From the NCBI RefSeq assembly GCF_023078275.1, contig NC_062995.1, positions 11,916,917-11,980,916 of the forward strand: 64,000 nucleotides of DNA. Reading direction: 5' to 3'. Source of the stretch: Leguminivora glycinivorella. Lineage: Eukaryota; Arthropoda; Insecta; Lepidoptera; Tortricidae. The translations under genes and the position numbers were made by a program. The stretch's first letter is position 1, and each line of letters opens with the position of its first letter. Under the pieces are notes generated by a model, which worked only from the letters and a program-made list of their open reading frames with translations, searched no databases and was not told the origin of the DNA. This document shows, piece by piece, positions 9,601-24,400 of this stretch.

Positions 9601-12600
9601 GGTGCCATGCGACCTCCTTCATACTGTAACATCTGTAATGTAATACCATGGTTTGCAATAAATGATATTGATTGATTGATCTTTCGAGAAACGGACCCCA
9701 GATGGCAGTAGCTTTCGTAAAACTGGTGCCTGCGCCAAATCTTGGGATTAGCTGTCAAAGCGGACCCCAGGCTCTCAGGAGCCGCGGCGAATGCCTGGGA
9801 TAACATAAGGAGGAGGATGAGTATTATTTACCATTATGCTGCTTTTCGATCCGAAGCGCTTCGGGCAATGATCGCACGCGAACGGCAGCTCGCCCGTGTG
9901 TTGTCTCATGTGAATTCGCATGTGGAAACTCTGCACAAACAAATCTAATTACGTGTAAGCAAAACGATGCAAATACACGCTACAGCTTTCGCAGGCGTAC
10001 GGTCAACCCATACGCTTGAGAAAGCTGTTGTAAACAATAACAACTCACGTTATACATTTTCCCGCAGATCTCACAGCACTTATTTTTAATTTGCGGCCGG
10101 CCACCAACCGCATGGTTGCGCGTCCTCCGCTTGCCCTGCTGGGAGTTGCCTTCGCCGAGGTGTTTGCGCTTGACATGTACGTTGTACGATTCCGCGTTCA
10201 GGAATGTCGAGTAGCACTAAAAAGGGAAAACTGTCATGAAACCTATTATGGTGTTTAAAATATGTGAAATCGAAACATATTGGTCACTACTTCCATCATT
10301 TTTCACACATAAGGAATAAAATACACGCAGCAGCTTTCGCAGGCGTATGGTCAAACACATATACCTGAGATGGATGTCGAAAATTTTATTTGCTCACAAG
10401 GGATCATCCACATATTACGTCACACCAAATTTCAGGTTTTTGGACCCCTCCCCCCCCCCCCTATGTCACGCTTTTTTGTATCCCTTTAACAGGGATTGTC
10501 ACATTTAGTATGACCCCCCCCCCCTTACACTGTGACGTAATATATGGATGACGCCCAAGAAACATCTTTTAACAACCTAGTTTTCGTTTTAATATTTCCG
10601 TTTTGTGGTTTACTGCTACTAACCTCTGTGCAGGTCGGATGTTCCGAGTCGGCGTGCTGTTTTAACGCGTCCGCGCTCTCGAAGTTCTCCCCGCACTGCA
10701 CGCACGGGCTGAGCCGAGCGTGGTTCTTTTGTGCTCCGGTTTCTTGGTGCCTCTTCAATGCGTCGTTGCTCATGAACGTTACAGAGCAGGTTTTACATTC
10801 ACGATATTTTTTTGGCGTCTGGAAAACAAATTATATATATATTAATTTAAATTTATAATTTTTTAATTATTATTTTTTATTTGTAAATAGTAGTGTGACT
10901 ACTTAAAAAAAACACAAATCAAAATATTTGTTAAAAAATAATTTGATTTGTTCCCATAGTTGCGTAAATTATATATATTTAATTTACTACTTATTTGACG
11001 ACCGTCCTGGCGATGTTTTCTATGTATTCAGGTTGTATTTTGATAGTGGGTTAGTGAGGGCAGCTACCAGATCCCGTGCTGCTACGCGAAACCAGGAGAC
11101 CATCCTTCGATTTTAAATTTGTGAAAATTGGCGTTTACAGATTTTGGAAAAAAAACATACAGGGTGCGAGAAAAGGGTCACTTCACAAACTTTTTTTTGA
11201 TGCCAAACGATCCCATGCCTATCAAGGATCAAAAAGTTTGTATTGTATATAGCCAAGTGAGCAAATTTTAATTGATATAATTATTTTGTTACCAACATTT
11301 AGTAATATAAGTCGACTTTCGTAAGATATATACAGGATAATTGTTATAATTGAGAAAATATAGATACCAGAGAACCTTAATGGCGAAATAAAACTTATTT
11401 AAATCTCAATTCATCAAAAAAATCGTGGTAACAAAATAGGAATAATAAAAAAAAACAAATTTAACTTTTTCCTTAATTTTGGAACAAACTTTTTGAAAAC
11501 TACTGATGTGTAATTTTTAAATATTAGCAAGGACCATTTAATACTAGACTGATATAGCCCATACAAAAAAGCGTACCCCTGAAAAAAGCTTAGTTTTTGC
11601 TTTAAACCTAGATGGCGTTGTTTCGTAACCCGGGAGTGGAAAAAAACATATTTTCATACATATTTTTACTTGTTTTTATATTATACTATGAATAACTATC
11701 AAAAAACTTTATTTTAATATCAAAATATTGGCTCAAAACACAATTTTTACAAATTATATTTTTTGGTCGGCCTCGACGTAGTTGTGATCGCTTCGCTGGC
11801 TAAGTTTGTTCGCATGTTGTCTAATTATTGCCAAAAAAAATGACTAGATGACGTTGGTGGACTAGGAAAATGTCACATCCGTTTCGTTGTTCATTAATAT
11901 AATATACTTAGTGATAAACCTATATGTTGAGCTCAAATACGTTCAACAAAACGCAATCATTGTGCCAACAGATGTGACATCTGACATCCATGTCACATCA
12001 CAAATGTCATTGTATGATTTATTGAGTATTCATAATATATGGATATTAAATATTTTAGAATCGCAGCAGCAATGCGAGTAGAGATACAGAATTAATAACT
12101 GTATAAATTAATAATTGTATGACCAATGACCTCATACATAAAATTACCAGTTTAGGTGACAGAAGGCGAATCCAATTTGTAAACATTAAATGTGCTAAGG
12201 AAAAGAATCTTTCCGATTTTCAACGGGACAGGGCTGGAGGGGCAAGCTGGTTTCGACTGCGCCCATGCATCTCAATTGTCCAGAAAGTTCATTCGAAGAT
12301 CATTTTGCTTATAATAATCTGAGTAATCACAGTGAATGGTTTGACAGTATTTCAGATAACATGTAGAGAGACTTGCTAGCTCGTCGGTCAGGTTTCGTCT
12401 TGGACACAACGCGGATAGTTAGGCCGCCAGGTGTGGCACTTTGGATTACGTTTTTATAATAAATTAATGATAGTTTGTATTGTTTTGGTAATATATTTTC
12501 TACTCGTATACTACTCGTTTGGTACTCGTATAAACCTAAACTGAGATAATAAATGAATAAAAGGAAATAATTAGTGAAACTCTGACATAAGTAATAATTA

Positions 12601-15363
12601 ATGAGACTAAATGCGTTTTCACATTATCCGATCCGATATCGGATGTAGGACTGATACCCCATACATTACAGGCGCTATCTTGGATTTTTTCCATTTAAAT
12701 CCTTCCGACATCCGATATCGGATCGGATAATGTGAAAACAGACTAAGACAATAGATACCTTGTTAGTGTTGTACATATACCTATGCCTATATATATCCCA
12801 CCAAAAACATTCTGTAAAAATAGCCGTCTCGATGGAGCTGCTTGTTTATCTCTAAAAAGTAATGAAATCTACATAAAGTTCCTTACTGCGATTTCTTTAT
12901 TATTATAGTTAACTAGCCTTTGCCCGCGGCTTCGCTCTCGTTAAATTCGAAAATCTCTCCACAAACTTCCATCCTCCATTCTAAGGAAGTTGGGGAATAT
13001 AAAAAGAGACAAAAAGTAGCCTATGTCACTTTCCATCCCTTCAACTATCTCCACTTAAAAAATCACGTCAATACGTCGCTCCGTTTTGCCGTGAAAGGGA
13101 CAAACAAACAGACACACACACTTTCCCATTTATAATATTAGTATGGATGTTGTGTGACTTGGCCGTTGAAGTGTAGCGGTGCTGGCGACAGATTGGTGCA
13201 ATGGTGTCATGGAGCACCTGGTTATAAACTTCTTTATACCCTTGTGTATAAAGAAGTTTATAAGTTTCATATTCGATGGTCCGAGCTAAGGTTCGTAAAG
13301 CCATGAAGCCGAGCTGATAATCATTGTCGCTAAACGCCGATCGAAACGCAGTCTGAAGTGGGTGATAAACGTACGATACGAGCAGGTATGCGTACTTATG
13401 GCTCGACGACCTTTTTCGATAGTGTGTCACCGTAAGTACGCGTAAAAACCGCTGCGCATAGTAGTCGACCATCCAACGCGTACTTGCTCGTACGCCTATC
13501 ACCCACTTGACGTCGCGCCAACACTTCATGGAAAAAGCGGGTTTTCGACAACTACCAATAAGATTTTAGACATTCAAAAATCTTCAATAATACTCAACTG
13601 TTTCGGTCGCACTCGTTCAAATATAGGATAGGATTGGTGTGAGCGAGACGGTCAGGAGATTGATTGTCAACATGATATCTATCATAAACACCGTTCGAAA
13701 TGGCCTCATTAAAATCTAAATTTTAAATATATTGAAAGTAATATTACTAATCATTGACGTCACGCTCAAAATGAAAGAGATAGAAAATTTGACAGTATGG
13801 TACTCTTTTGCATGATTGTCATAATTCAAAATAAGAACGATGGCTTGCGTTGTAAACAGGGACTGAAACATGACACGGGCCCCTAGCGTCATCTATATAC
13901 TTTTCACTGTATCACTTATAACGCCGTTGAACTACCGCGTGCGTATTTAAAAAAAAAAAACGACATTTTTATTCAAATGACACTCTTAGTGACATCTAGT
14001 GACATAGATTTACGGCTGCCAACGGGGTACGGTATTTAGTATGGACTCTGCTGGTCCTTTATAATCGTCCTTGAATATTAGTTAATAACTAATTTTAAAT
14101 ATTTAAATATTAGTTATTTACTAATAGTTATATCAGTTATATTTAATCAAGTTTTTGAATAGTTATTTTTAACCCCCGACGCAAAAACGACGGGTGTTAT
14201 AAGTTTAACGTCTCTCTCTGTCTGTCTGTGTGTGTGTGTGTGTGTCTGTCTGTGGCATCGTATCTCCCGAACGGATGAACCGATTTCGATTGTTTTTTTT
14301 TGTTTGAAAGCTGAGTTAGTCGGGAATGTTCTTAGCCATCTAAATATATAAAAGAAGAAGCTGACTGACTGACTGACTGACATATCAATACACAGCCGAA
14401 ACCGCTGGTCCTAGAGATTTCAAATTTGGCAAGTAGGTTCCTTATATAGTGTCTCAGGAGCACTAAGAAAGGATTTTCCAAAATTCACTTCCTAAGGGGG
14501 TCAAATGGGGGTTCAAAGTTTGTATGGGGAAGCAAGATTAGTTTGACTATTTTATTCGAAACTTCACAGGAAGATTCCTTAAGACATATGACTGAATACG
14601 TGTTTCAGGTTTTTTGAAAATGTAATCCCTAAAAGGGTAAAAAGGGGGTGATAAAGTCAAAAAATCAATATGGGTATCGTTTTTATGGTTTATCGGGTCG
14701 CTGATCACGATAAATACAACGTTTTTAAAATCTAACGAGGCGGAAGTGAAATACCTTCTCCCCTGTTGTGGTGCAATGGGGTTTGAATATATAAAAGAAG
14801 ATATTGACTGACTGATTGACATATCAACACACAGCCGAAACCGCTGGTCCTAGAGAATTCAAATTTGGCACACAGGTTCCTTATATGGCGTAGAGGAGCA
14901 CTAAGAAAGGATTTTTCAAAATTCTCCTCTTAAAAGGGTGAAATGGGGGTTCAAAGTTTGTATGGGGAAACAAGATTAGTTTGACTATTTTATTCGAAAC
15001 TTCACAGGAGGATTCCTAAAGACATATGACTAAATACATGTTTCAGGATTTTTGAAAATTTGACCCCTAAAGTCAAAAACACAATATGTGTATCGTTTTT
15101 ATGGTTTATCGGGTCGCTGATCACGATAAATACAACTATTTTAAAATCTAATGAGGTGGAAAAGAAATTTTCTCCCCTGTTGTTGTGCAATGGGGTTAAA
15201 ATATCCAAAATAGCCATAAGTATAGCTTTAGTTTTTATCTTTACTTCTGGTTCAAGAGATTTCAAATTGACACGGAAGTTCCTTAGAGGAGCACTAAGAA
15301 AGGATTTTTCAAAGTTCACCTCCTAGCATGATAATTTGACAGGGGCAAGGACAGGGACAGGTC

Positions 15364-15401
<38 letters not shown>

Positions 15402-18400
15402 GGCACAGGAACGGGATAGGGTTAGGGATAGGGATCGGGATAGGGATCGGGATAGGGATCGGGATCGGGATAGGGATCGGGATCGGGATAGGGATCGGGA
15501 TAAGGATAGGGATAGGGATCGGGATAGGGATCGGGATAGGGATAGGGATAGGGATAGGGATCGGGATAGGGATCGGGATCGGGATAGGGATAGGGATCGG
15601 AATCGGGATCGGGATAGGGATAGGGATAGGGATCGGGATAGGGATAGGGATCGGGATCGGGATCGGGATCGGGATCGGGATAGGGATAGGGATAGGGATA
15701 GGCATCGGGATCGGGATCGGGATCGGGATAGGGATAGGGATAGGGATCGGGATCGGGATAGGGATAGGGATAGGGATAGGCATCGGGATCGGGATCGGGA
15801 TCGGGATAGGGATAGGGATCGGGATCGGGACAGGGACAGGGATAGGGATCGGGATCGGGATCGGGATAGGGATAGGGATAGGGATCGGGATAGGGATAGG
15901 GATCGGGATCGGGATCGGGATCGGGATCGGGATAGGGATAGGGATAGGGATAGGGATAGGCATCGGGATCGGGATCGGGATCGGGATAGGGATAGGGATA
16001 GGGATCGGGATCGGGATAGGGACAGGGACAGGGATAGGGATAGGGATCGGGATAGGGATAGGGATAGGGATAGGGATCGGGATCGGGATAGGGACAGGGA
16101 TAGGGATCGGGATCGGGATCGGGATCGGGATCGGGATCGGGATAGGGATAAAAATATGGAACGGGGACGGGGATAGGGATAGGGGAGGGACGGCGACGGG
16201 GATAGGGATAGGGGAGGGACGGCGACAGGGACGGGACGGGGACGGGGACAAAGATAGAGATAGGAACGGGGATAAGAATAGGGATTGTGGTCGGAATAAT
16301 CGGTCTGCAATCGATATCTAGGCAGTGTAAAATGCAGGTGGCTCAGTGGGAAGGGATTAGTAAGTAGGCATCGGCGAGTATCCTGCATCCCTAATAACTA
16401 TTACATTCAATGTGCTGTGAGAAGATCGTTGTTTTGCTTGCCTTTTATATGTTTACGTTTGCAATAAGTATAAGCAAAATGGAAAAAAAATTAAGCGATA
16501 ATGCAAGGAAGTACTTTTTACCCTACCTACCATAGTGTCGAGATACTGGCTATGTGGGTTGTATGAAGTTTCCCCAGTATAAATATTTATATATTTAAAA
16601 TACATACATATTCGTACCTAATTATTTTTATTTTTAAAAACCGGGACTTAATCGCGTATAACTACATATTAAACTGACATACATATTCGTACCTACTACC
16701 TACGCTGTGGTCGCTGTGTAACAATTCTACAATCATTGCAAGAATTTATTTAAAAACAATAGTAATATGTGTAAGGTACAGTCAGCCAAAACCGGACCGT
16801 ACAGCAAATAGATCAAAGCTTCCTTCCGTTCCGTACAAAGGTTGTCCTTGCGCAGTCGCTTTTGATTCCACTTCTGGATTATGCGGATATCGCATTTTTG
16901 GACCTTACCGAGGAGCTACTTGACAAGCTCGAACGTTTGCAAAATGTGTGCATCAGATACATTTTTAATTTAAGAAAATTTGACCACATCTCTCATTTCC
17001 GCTCCCAGCTGGAGTGGCTGCCCATCCGTCGCCGTAGAGACATGCACGTGGTTTCTCTCCTGTATAATGTTTTATTTTCTCCTACTTCCCCTCCCTATCT
17101 TTCAGAACGATTTAAATACTTGGCTGACGGTAGCGGGCACCGGCTCCGTTCCAGTGTGAATCTCACTTTGAGTATCCCGCCCCACCAACATAGGTCCTAT
17201 AATAAATCGTTTACAATCTACGCAGTTAAATTGTGGAACTCCTTGCCTTTATCTCTTCGACAGTGTCAGTCGGTCGCGTCGCTGAAGGCTAATCTAAAAA
17301 AGCTTTGGCTCTCTGATGAAGACTAAGGTATTGGATGTATGCGGTTTTGTAGTTGTAGCTTTTATTATGTAAATATATATTTAATTTATATATTATATAT
17401 TTATGTCATTTGCTATTTGTATAGTTGTATATTATGTATTTATTCGTATATATTGCATGTTAGTGTAAGTTATAATTTATTATTACCTAGAATCCGTTTC
17501 CTGCGCCGTTTGTACTGTATGCCTACCATCTCCAATTCTCCCTCAATTGCTCAAAGGTTAACTGGAAGAGATCCCTTAAAGGGATAAGTTCGCCTTTGTA
17601 CTTATAATAAGCTCTTTTTCCTGTGTGTTGTATTATTTTCTGGTACAATAAAGTGTTTTACTACTACTACTACTAGATCAGTTACAATGGCCCCCCAGTC
17701 GAGAATTGCCCCGCTTTACCTTAATCGAAATAATCGCGGACAGATGTATTTGGATGTGTGGTGTGACAAGACTGGATAGGATTCGGAATGAGTATATAAG
17801 AGGAAGCCTGAAAGTAGCACCAGTGACAGAGAAATTGAGAGGAAGTAGATTAGCATGGTATGGGCATGTAATGCGGAGGGATGAAAGCAATGTTATAAAA
17901 CGAGTGGTAAATATGAAAGTGGATGGATACAATGGGAGTGGAAGGCCAAAAAAAAGATGGATGGAATGTGTGAACAACGATATGAGAGTGAAAGGTATTA
18001 GTATGGAAATGACGGTTGATAGAGAGAAATGGAGGAAGATGATCTGCTGCGCCGACCCCAAATAATGGGAAAAGGGCAAGGGAATGGTGATGATGTATTT
18101 ACAAAGAAACCTACGGATCCAAATGAAAATCTTATTTTTTGTAAACGTTTCAATAAGAATACTTTTATTACGCGGGCGAAGCCGCGGGTAAAAGCTAGTG
18201 TTTCATAAAAATCAGTTCACTATGTCGCGGTCGGGGGTTTTTTCAAAATTTTAATTTTGTGGTCAGGTTATTAAGTATGATTGTGTGTAATTGTGTACTC
18301 AGTACTCACCACACCATGTTCGCGAGCCTTGTGCATCTTGAGCCCCATCTCGCCGATAAAGGGCTCCCCACACATGTCGCACGTCACGTGCATCGTTTTA

Positions 18401-21400
18401 TGTATAATGCGGACGTGGGAGAGGTACGACGTGCATTTACTATGGGAGAAATAAATTAATGGTTATTTGTTATACAAGGGGGCAAAGTTGTATTTTAACA
18501 CACGAGAAGTAAAATACATTTGCACCCGAGTGTAACACAAAATTTTTCCCCTCACTATAGCGAGGAAACTACAACGCAAAAAATGCGTTTATTACTGATT
18601 CCAGTAGTTCCACAGGTGGTAAATCATCTTTATTACTAGATTCACCTACTTTTATCAATTTTAAAGCTTTTTAAAGTTAATTTGACTTTATTCAAGGTCA
18701 AATTACTTTACCCACTAGTGGATAAAATGCGTTTTTACCCGCTGGTATTAAAGGACAAAACACGTATTTCCGAGCTAGTGAGGGGAAAAATTAAATAATA
18801 GTAAATTGCGATTCCAGTGACGTGTGGTGACGGGTTAAGAATTTCACCACCCCCTTTCTTCCCGTGGGTGTCGTAGAAGTCGACTGTGGGATATGGGGTA
18901 AATTGTGGCGTAGGCGAGAGGCTGGCAACCTGTCACTGCAATGTCACAGTTTCGTTTTCTTTCAACCCCTTATTTGCCAAGAGTGGCCCTTTATGGGATA
19001 CAGGCGTGATTGTATGTATGTATGTATGTATATATTAAATAATAGTACATTACGATACAAGTGCGTAAAAAAGGAAGTTCGAAACGAGTGGCGATAAATT
19101 AAAACACGACCGAAGAGAGTGGAGAAAATGAATTCATTTTCAGTACAGATGGTGTTTTTTTACGCACTAGTGCGAGAAGTGGTTCATTATATGTCAGGTC
19201 GAAACTGCGGAGGGCCATCTGTACTGAAAAACGTCGTACGATACACGTGCGAAAAGGAAATTCGTAACTCGTGTCGATTAAAAACACTCCCTTCGGTCGT
19301 GTAATCGTGTTTTAATTTATCGCCACTCGTTTCCAAGTTCCTTTTTTTCGCTCTTGTATCGTAATGTACTATTATTTCAGACTATATTCAAACTTAATTT
19401 AAAATCAATCAACTAACCTATACAATAAATATACTCACGCCTGTTTTCTATAGAGGGGTAGGCAGAGCACATGAAACTACTAAAGTGCTACTTTTTTATT
19501 ATTATGAATGGGCTTAAATAATCTTGGCCACAGACTAGCCAAAGGCAAAGACGTGGCCTACGATGGAGTGAGCTCGCCCAGAAGATGCCTGTTCACTCTT
19601 GATTTGAAGGTTGCCGGGTTATATGAGCTCGGAAACGACCGGTCTGGCTCAGTCGGTAGTGACCCTGCCTGCTAAGCCGCGGTCCTGGGTTCGAATCCCG
19701 GTAAGGGCATTTATTTGTGTGCTGAACACAGATATTTGTTCCTGAGTCATGGATGTTTTCTATGTATATAAGTATGTATTTATCTATTTATTTAAGTATG
19801 TATATCTTCGCTTAGCTTTGCTTAGTTTGGGGCTAAGTTGATCTAGTGTATGATGTCCCCAATATTTATTTATTTATTTTATTTAAATATAGACGCCGGC
19901 AAGGAATTCCACTCCTTGGCAGTGCGCATGAGAAAAGAAGAAGCAAAGCGCTTCGTGCGGATTCGCGGAATATATACCAAGTAAGGATGGAGCCCGGCCG
20001 TGCGTCTAAGAGTTCGATGGTAGAATGGGGACGGTGGAATAAGCTCGTGTAGCTCTGAGCAACTCTTGGCAATTAAAGGGTTGGAAGAAAACGAAAATTG
20101 TGACATTGCAGTGACAGGTTGCCAGCCTCTCGCCTACGCCGCAATTTAACCCAAATCCCACAGTCGACTTCCACGACACTCACGGGAAGAAAGGGGGTGG
20201 TGAAATTCTTAACCCGTCACCACACGGGCGACCTAACAAACCTGAGCATTTGTTTTTTTTTGCCACTTTTATGAAATGTATTATTTTAAAATTATGCTAT
20301 TCCTACTCAGAATCACTAGCTTTTTCAATCCTAGTAGTTAAAAAAATTGCCCCATACGATTTTTTTCTTATTTTGTTACCATTTTCCGTACATGTTGTGT
20401 GAGGTAACAAAAGAGGAAAGTAACAAAAATTCTAAGACACTTTTTGCCTCCCAGTGAGATTGAAAGTACTCGTGATTCTGAGTATAATTGCCTAAAAAAA
20501 TCAAAATAAAAAAAGGCAAAAAAAAAAATAAGAAATGCTCACCTAAGTGACCTTTACTTGTAAATTATTAAATTAATATTTTACCTGAATTGTTTGTCGC
20601 AATACTTGCATTGGTATATTTTGCCGGCGTGAAACGCGTGATGCAATCCCGCCTGAGTTCTACAATCACAAATATTATAAATGGTCGACCAAATCTTGAC
20701 ACTGAAAAGGCGGCAAATTTAAAATAATGTAGGGCTCAGCCACAGATGTCATATATACCATAACGTATCTACTTAGCGTGTCAAATGAACTCAGTGAAAT
20801 CCACTGAGTTGTCCGTCTTTACTCGCAGCTTGCAGCTTTCGGGCGTCAATTTTTGTAAGTTGAAGTCAATCAAAACATAAAAAATGCCTCGTTACGTGAT
20901 ATTCAATTGCAACAACACAAAAATTATGAACAATCAAGAGCCTGAGACATATTTAAAATTACAGGCAAGAAACAACTTCAGTACAAAATTTGACACGCTC
21001 GGCCCCTATACAAAATAGATGAACTTGTTTCTTCTATATAAATAAAGTTCTGTGGGCTCAGCGGCCTATAGGCTAGTTTCCTGCTAGTCAAATCAGCTTC
21101 TTTTTATGAACTTTCAAAACGATTCGCTAATATGGAATTACTATGAAATACTGAGGAGTGAATGAAAATAGAAATTATGTTTAAAAGTAAGTAAGTAAGT
21201 AGTCTCTTTGACTTATTACTCGTAAATAGAAATTATGTTTAAAAATAACTTCTGTCCGTATTTTTCTTCTTATTATTTGGTGCTTTATTTCGTGCACTAC
21301 ATAATAGTACATTACGATACAAGTGCGTAAAAAAGGAAGTTCGAAACGAGTGGCGATAAATCAAAACACGACCGAAGGGAGTGTTTTAAATCGACACGAG

Positions 21401-24400
21401 TTACGAATTTCCTTTTCGCACGTGTGTCGTACGACGTTTTTCAGTACAGATGAGCCTCCGATGTTTCGACCTGGCATATAATGAACCACTTCTCGCACTA
21501 GTGCGTAAAAAAAACAACATCTTTACTGAAAAATATTTTATTTTAAGAATAGGAAACTAGCCTATTGTATAACACTAATTCCTTCTAAATCACAGTTTAA
21601 AAAGTAGATTAGGTTAGAACTGTGTCCCCTACACACAACTAGCTGCTACTAGAAAAATAGGTTAGGTTAGATAGATAGATAAATAACTTTATTTGTATCC
21701 ACAACACAACATATAAAGGCTTATAATAAACAGGAAAAAAGAACTGTGAGTACACCGCTTAACTTAACTAACCAAGGTTAGAACTGTGGCCCTTAAACAT
21801 ATGTACCTACTGCTATCAGAAAAGTAGGTTAGGTTAGGTTAGGTTAGAACTGTCATCCCATCAAAAAAGAATAAATCTAATGCATGAAATATTTTATACT
21901 GTTTGCTAGTTATACATATACTCGTATATCAATAGATAATTATACCATATAACGGTTATTGTAAATAAGTGTTATACGAAATAATGATTATACAAAATAA
22001 AAGTAGATATTTTGTTGCTATACCAAAATTACCAAATGTCAATTATGTCTAATGAGTGATTATATTTTTTAAGCAAATACCAATTGTTATATCAAATGTT
22101 ACTATATCAAAAAAAAATTATAGCAATCATTAAACACACCCCACGCTGTATCCATACTAATATTATAAATGGGAAACTGTGTGTGTCTGTTTGTTTGTCC
22201 GTCCTTCACGGCAAAACGGAGTGACGAACTGTCGTGTTTTTTTAATTGGAGATAGTTGAAGGGATGGAAAGTGACATAGGCTACTTTTTGTCTCTTTCTA
22301 ACGCGAGCAAAAGCTAGTATGTATATATAGTGAATGTGTGGTGAGTAAGGCTGCCAGAGCTCAACGAGGGTGCAGTGTGCTGATGACGAGAGGACTTACG
22401 GAACTGACTTAATTATTCCGTCTATTGTCCTTTGAGTCGTCGGCAACCCGAACCCTCCTTGGAACTTGTGCACTCCTTTTTACTGTGTATTTAACACAGG
22501 AAAAGGGAATGTACAAGTTTCTAATGGGGTGACAACGCGCATGTGACACTCTTTGAGTTGCAGGCGTCCATAGGTTACGGTGACCGCTTTCTATCAGGCG
22601 GGCCGTACGCTTGCTTGTCACCGACGTAGTATTTAAAAAAAACATACCTCGTCCGGGACACGAACCCGCACTCCCGGCACACGTACTTTATGCGATGCGT
22701 GTCGTCCAAATGATTCCACAGTTTGGATTTTAATTTAAAACGAAATTTGCACGCCGGACACTCGAATTCTCCTTCCTGAAAATAAAAATGTTGAAGCTAT
22801 GAGCTATCGGCTATAAAAACGAACAAAAGATAAGCACTCCCGTGCAAATAAAAGAGACACGGCGATATTGATAGTTCACCGCTGGGCGAGGAACTATAAA
22901 CATCGCCGTGTCTCTTTTATTTACACGGGAGTGATTACCTTTTGTTCGTTTTTATAGCCGATAGCTCATAGCTTACTAGCTCGCGGTGGGACCAGTGCCT
23001 TAGTGGACCGATTTTCATGAAACATGGCTAAGAACACTCCCGACTAACTCAGCTTTTAAACAAAAAAAAAATCTAAATTTGTTCATCCGTTCGGTAGCTA
23101 CGATGCCACAGACAGACACACAGACAGACAGATACGTCAAACTTATAACACCCCGTCGTTTTTGCGTCGGGGGTTATAAAAACATACATACATAATAGGC
23201 TTGTTTCCTATACTTAGAATCAAGTATAATTTATAAATAAATAAATATTATAGGACATTCTTACACAGATTGACTGAGGCCCACGGTAAGCTCAAGAAGG
23301 CTTGTGTTGCGGGTACTCAGACAACGATATATATAATATATAAATACTTATATACATAGAAAACATCCATGACTCAGGAACAAATATCTGTGCTCATCAC
23401 ACAAATAAATGCCCTTAGCGGGATTCGAACCCGGGACCGCGGCGCAGCAGGCAGGGTCACTAAGGACTGCGCCAGACCGGTCGTCATTTATATAGTACTA
23501 GCTTTTGCCCGCGGCTTCGCTCGCGTTAGAAAGAGACAAGAAGTAGCCTATGTCACTCTCCATCCCTTCAAGTATCTCCTCTTAAAAAATCACGTCAATT
23601 CATCGCTCCGTTTTGCCGTGAAAACGGACAAACAAACAGACACACACACTTTCCCATTAATAATATTAGTATGGATTGACAGTTTGCATAGTATGGAGTC
23701 CATATCCATACTAAGAATCGTACGCGCCACCAAAGACCTATATAACTTCGTATAGACAGATAAAGTCTAAGAAAAAAAGTTGGGTTGTCTGTAAAGTCGG
23801 CTTACGGACAGTAGTTTGACGTGATAACGTCAAACATTACAGTAGTATAGACAGGGGCGGCTCACTCCGCGATTCTATCGCCGCGTTACAAATGTACATG
23901 CTGGCGGCCGCGAGGTCATGGCCTAATCAGGGGTGGCGCGCGGCGCCTTTTTACCGAACTCACGTTCCCACTTTCTATTGTTACTTTACGTCGCGAGTTT
24001 TTTTTAAGCTTCTTTTAAAGTGAATGGCTTATATATAATGCTTAGTTAAATAAACATCATGAATAAAATAGGACAATATTACACAGATCTACTATTGCTT
24101 AAGTCCCACGGAAAAGTTCAATAAGGCTTGTGATGTTGGGATGACTGTACATGTATATACCTAGAAAGTACCCAAGACTTGAATATAATAGCATTTTATC
24201 TGAGTATTAAATCGTTTTAATTCATAGGAATCATAGGCAACCCTATTGTGCATGCAGCCCGTAGTAATGTAATGGAAAACACAGCTATTTGTTTGGTAGA
24301 GGCGTGGCCGTTGGAGGGCCAGACCCAGCGCTGCGGCTCCTCGTGGTTCCGACTGGCAGGTGCGGAGTGACTGGAAGCTCCGGCCAGCTGAGAGGGAAGA

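Noticed and set aside
15344..16255. Interstitial telomere
   Set aside because: The insect telomere unit is TTAGG; this array is GGGATA/GGGATC with no TTAGG.
15309..16388. Long minus-strand frames encoding Ser-Arg/Ser-Leu or Pro-Ile repeats, resembling an SR protein
   Set aside because: They are forced by the six-base period of the GGGATA/GGGATC array, are open in more than one frame, and lack splice sites or flanking domains.
19637..19705. Possible tRNA gene (B box GGTTCGAATCC)
   Set aside because: The sequence continues into a repeated SINE body present at least four times here; no complete cloverleaf with paired acceptor stem was seen.
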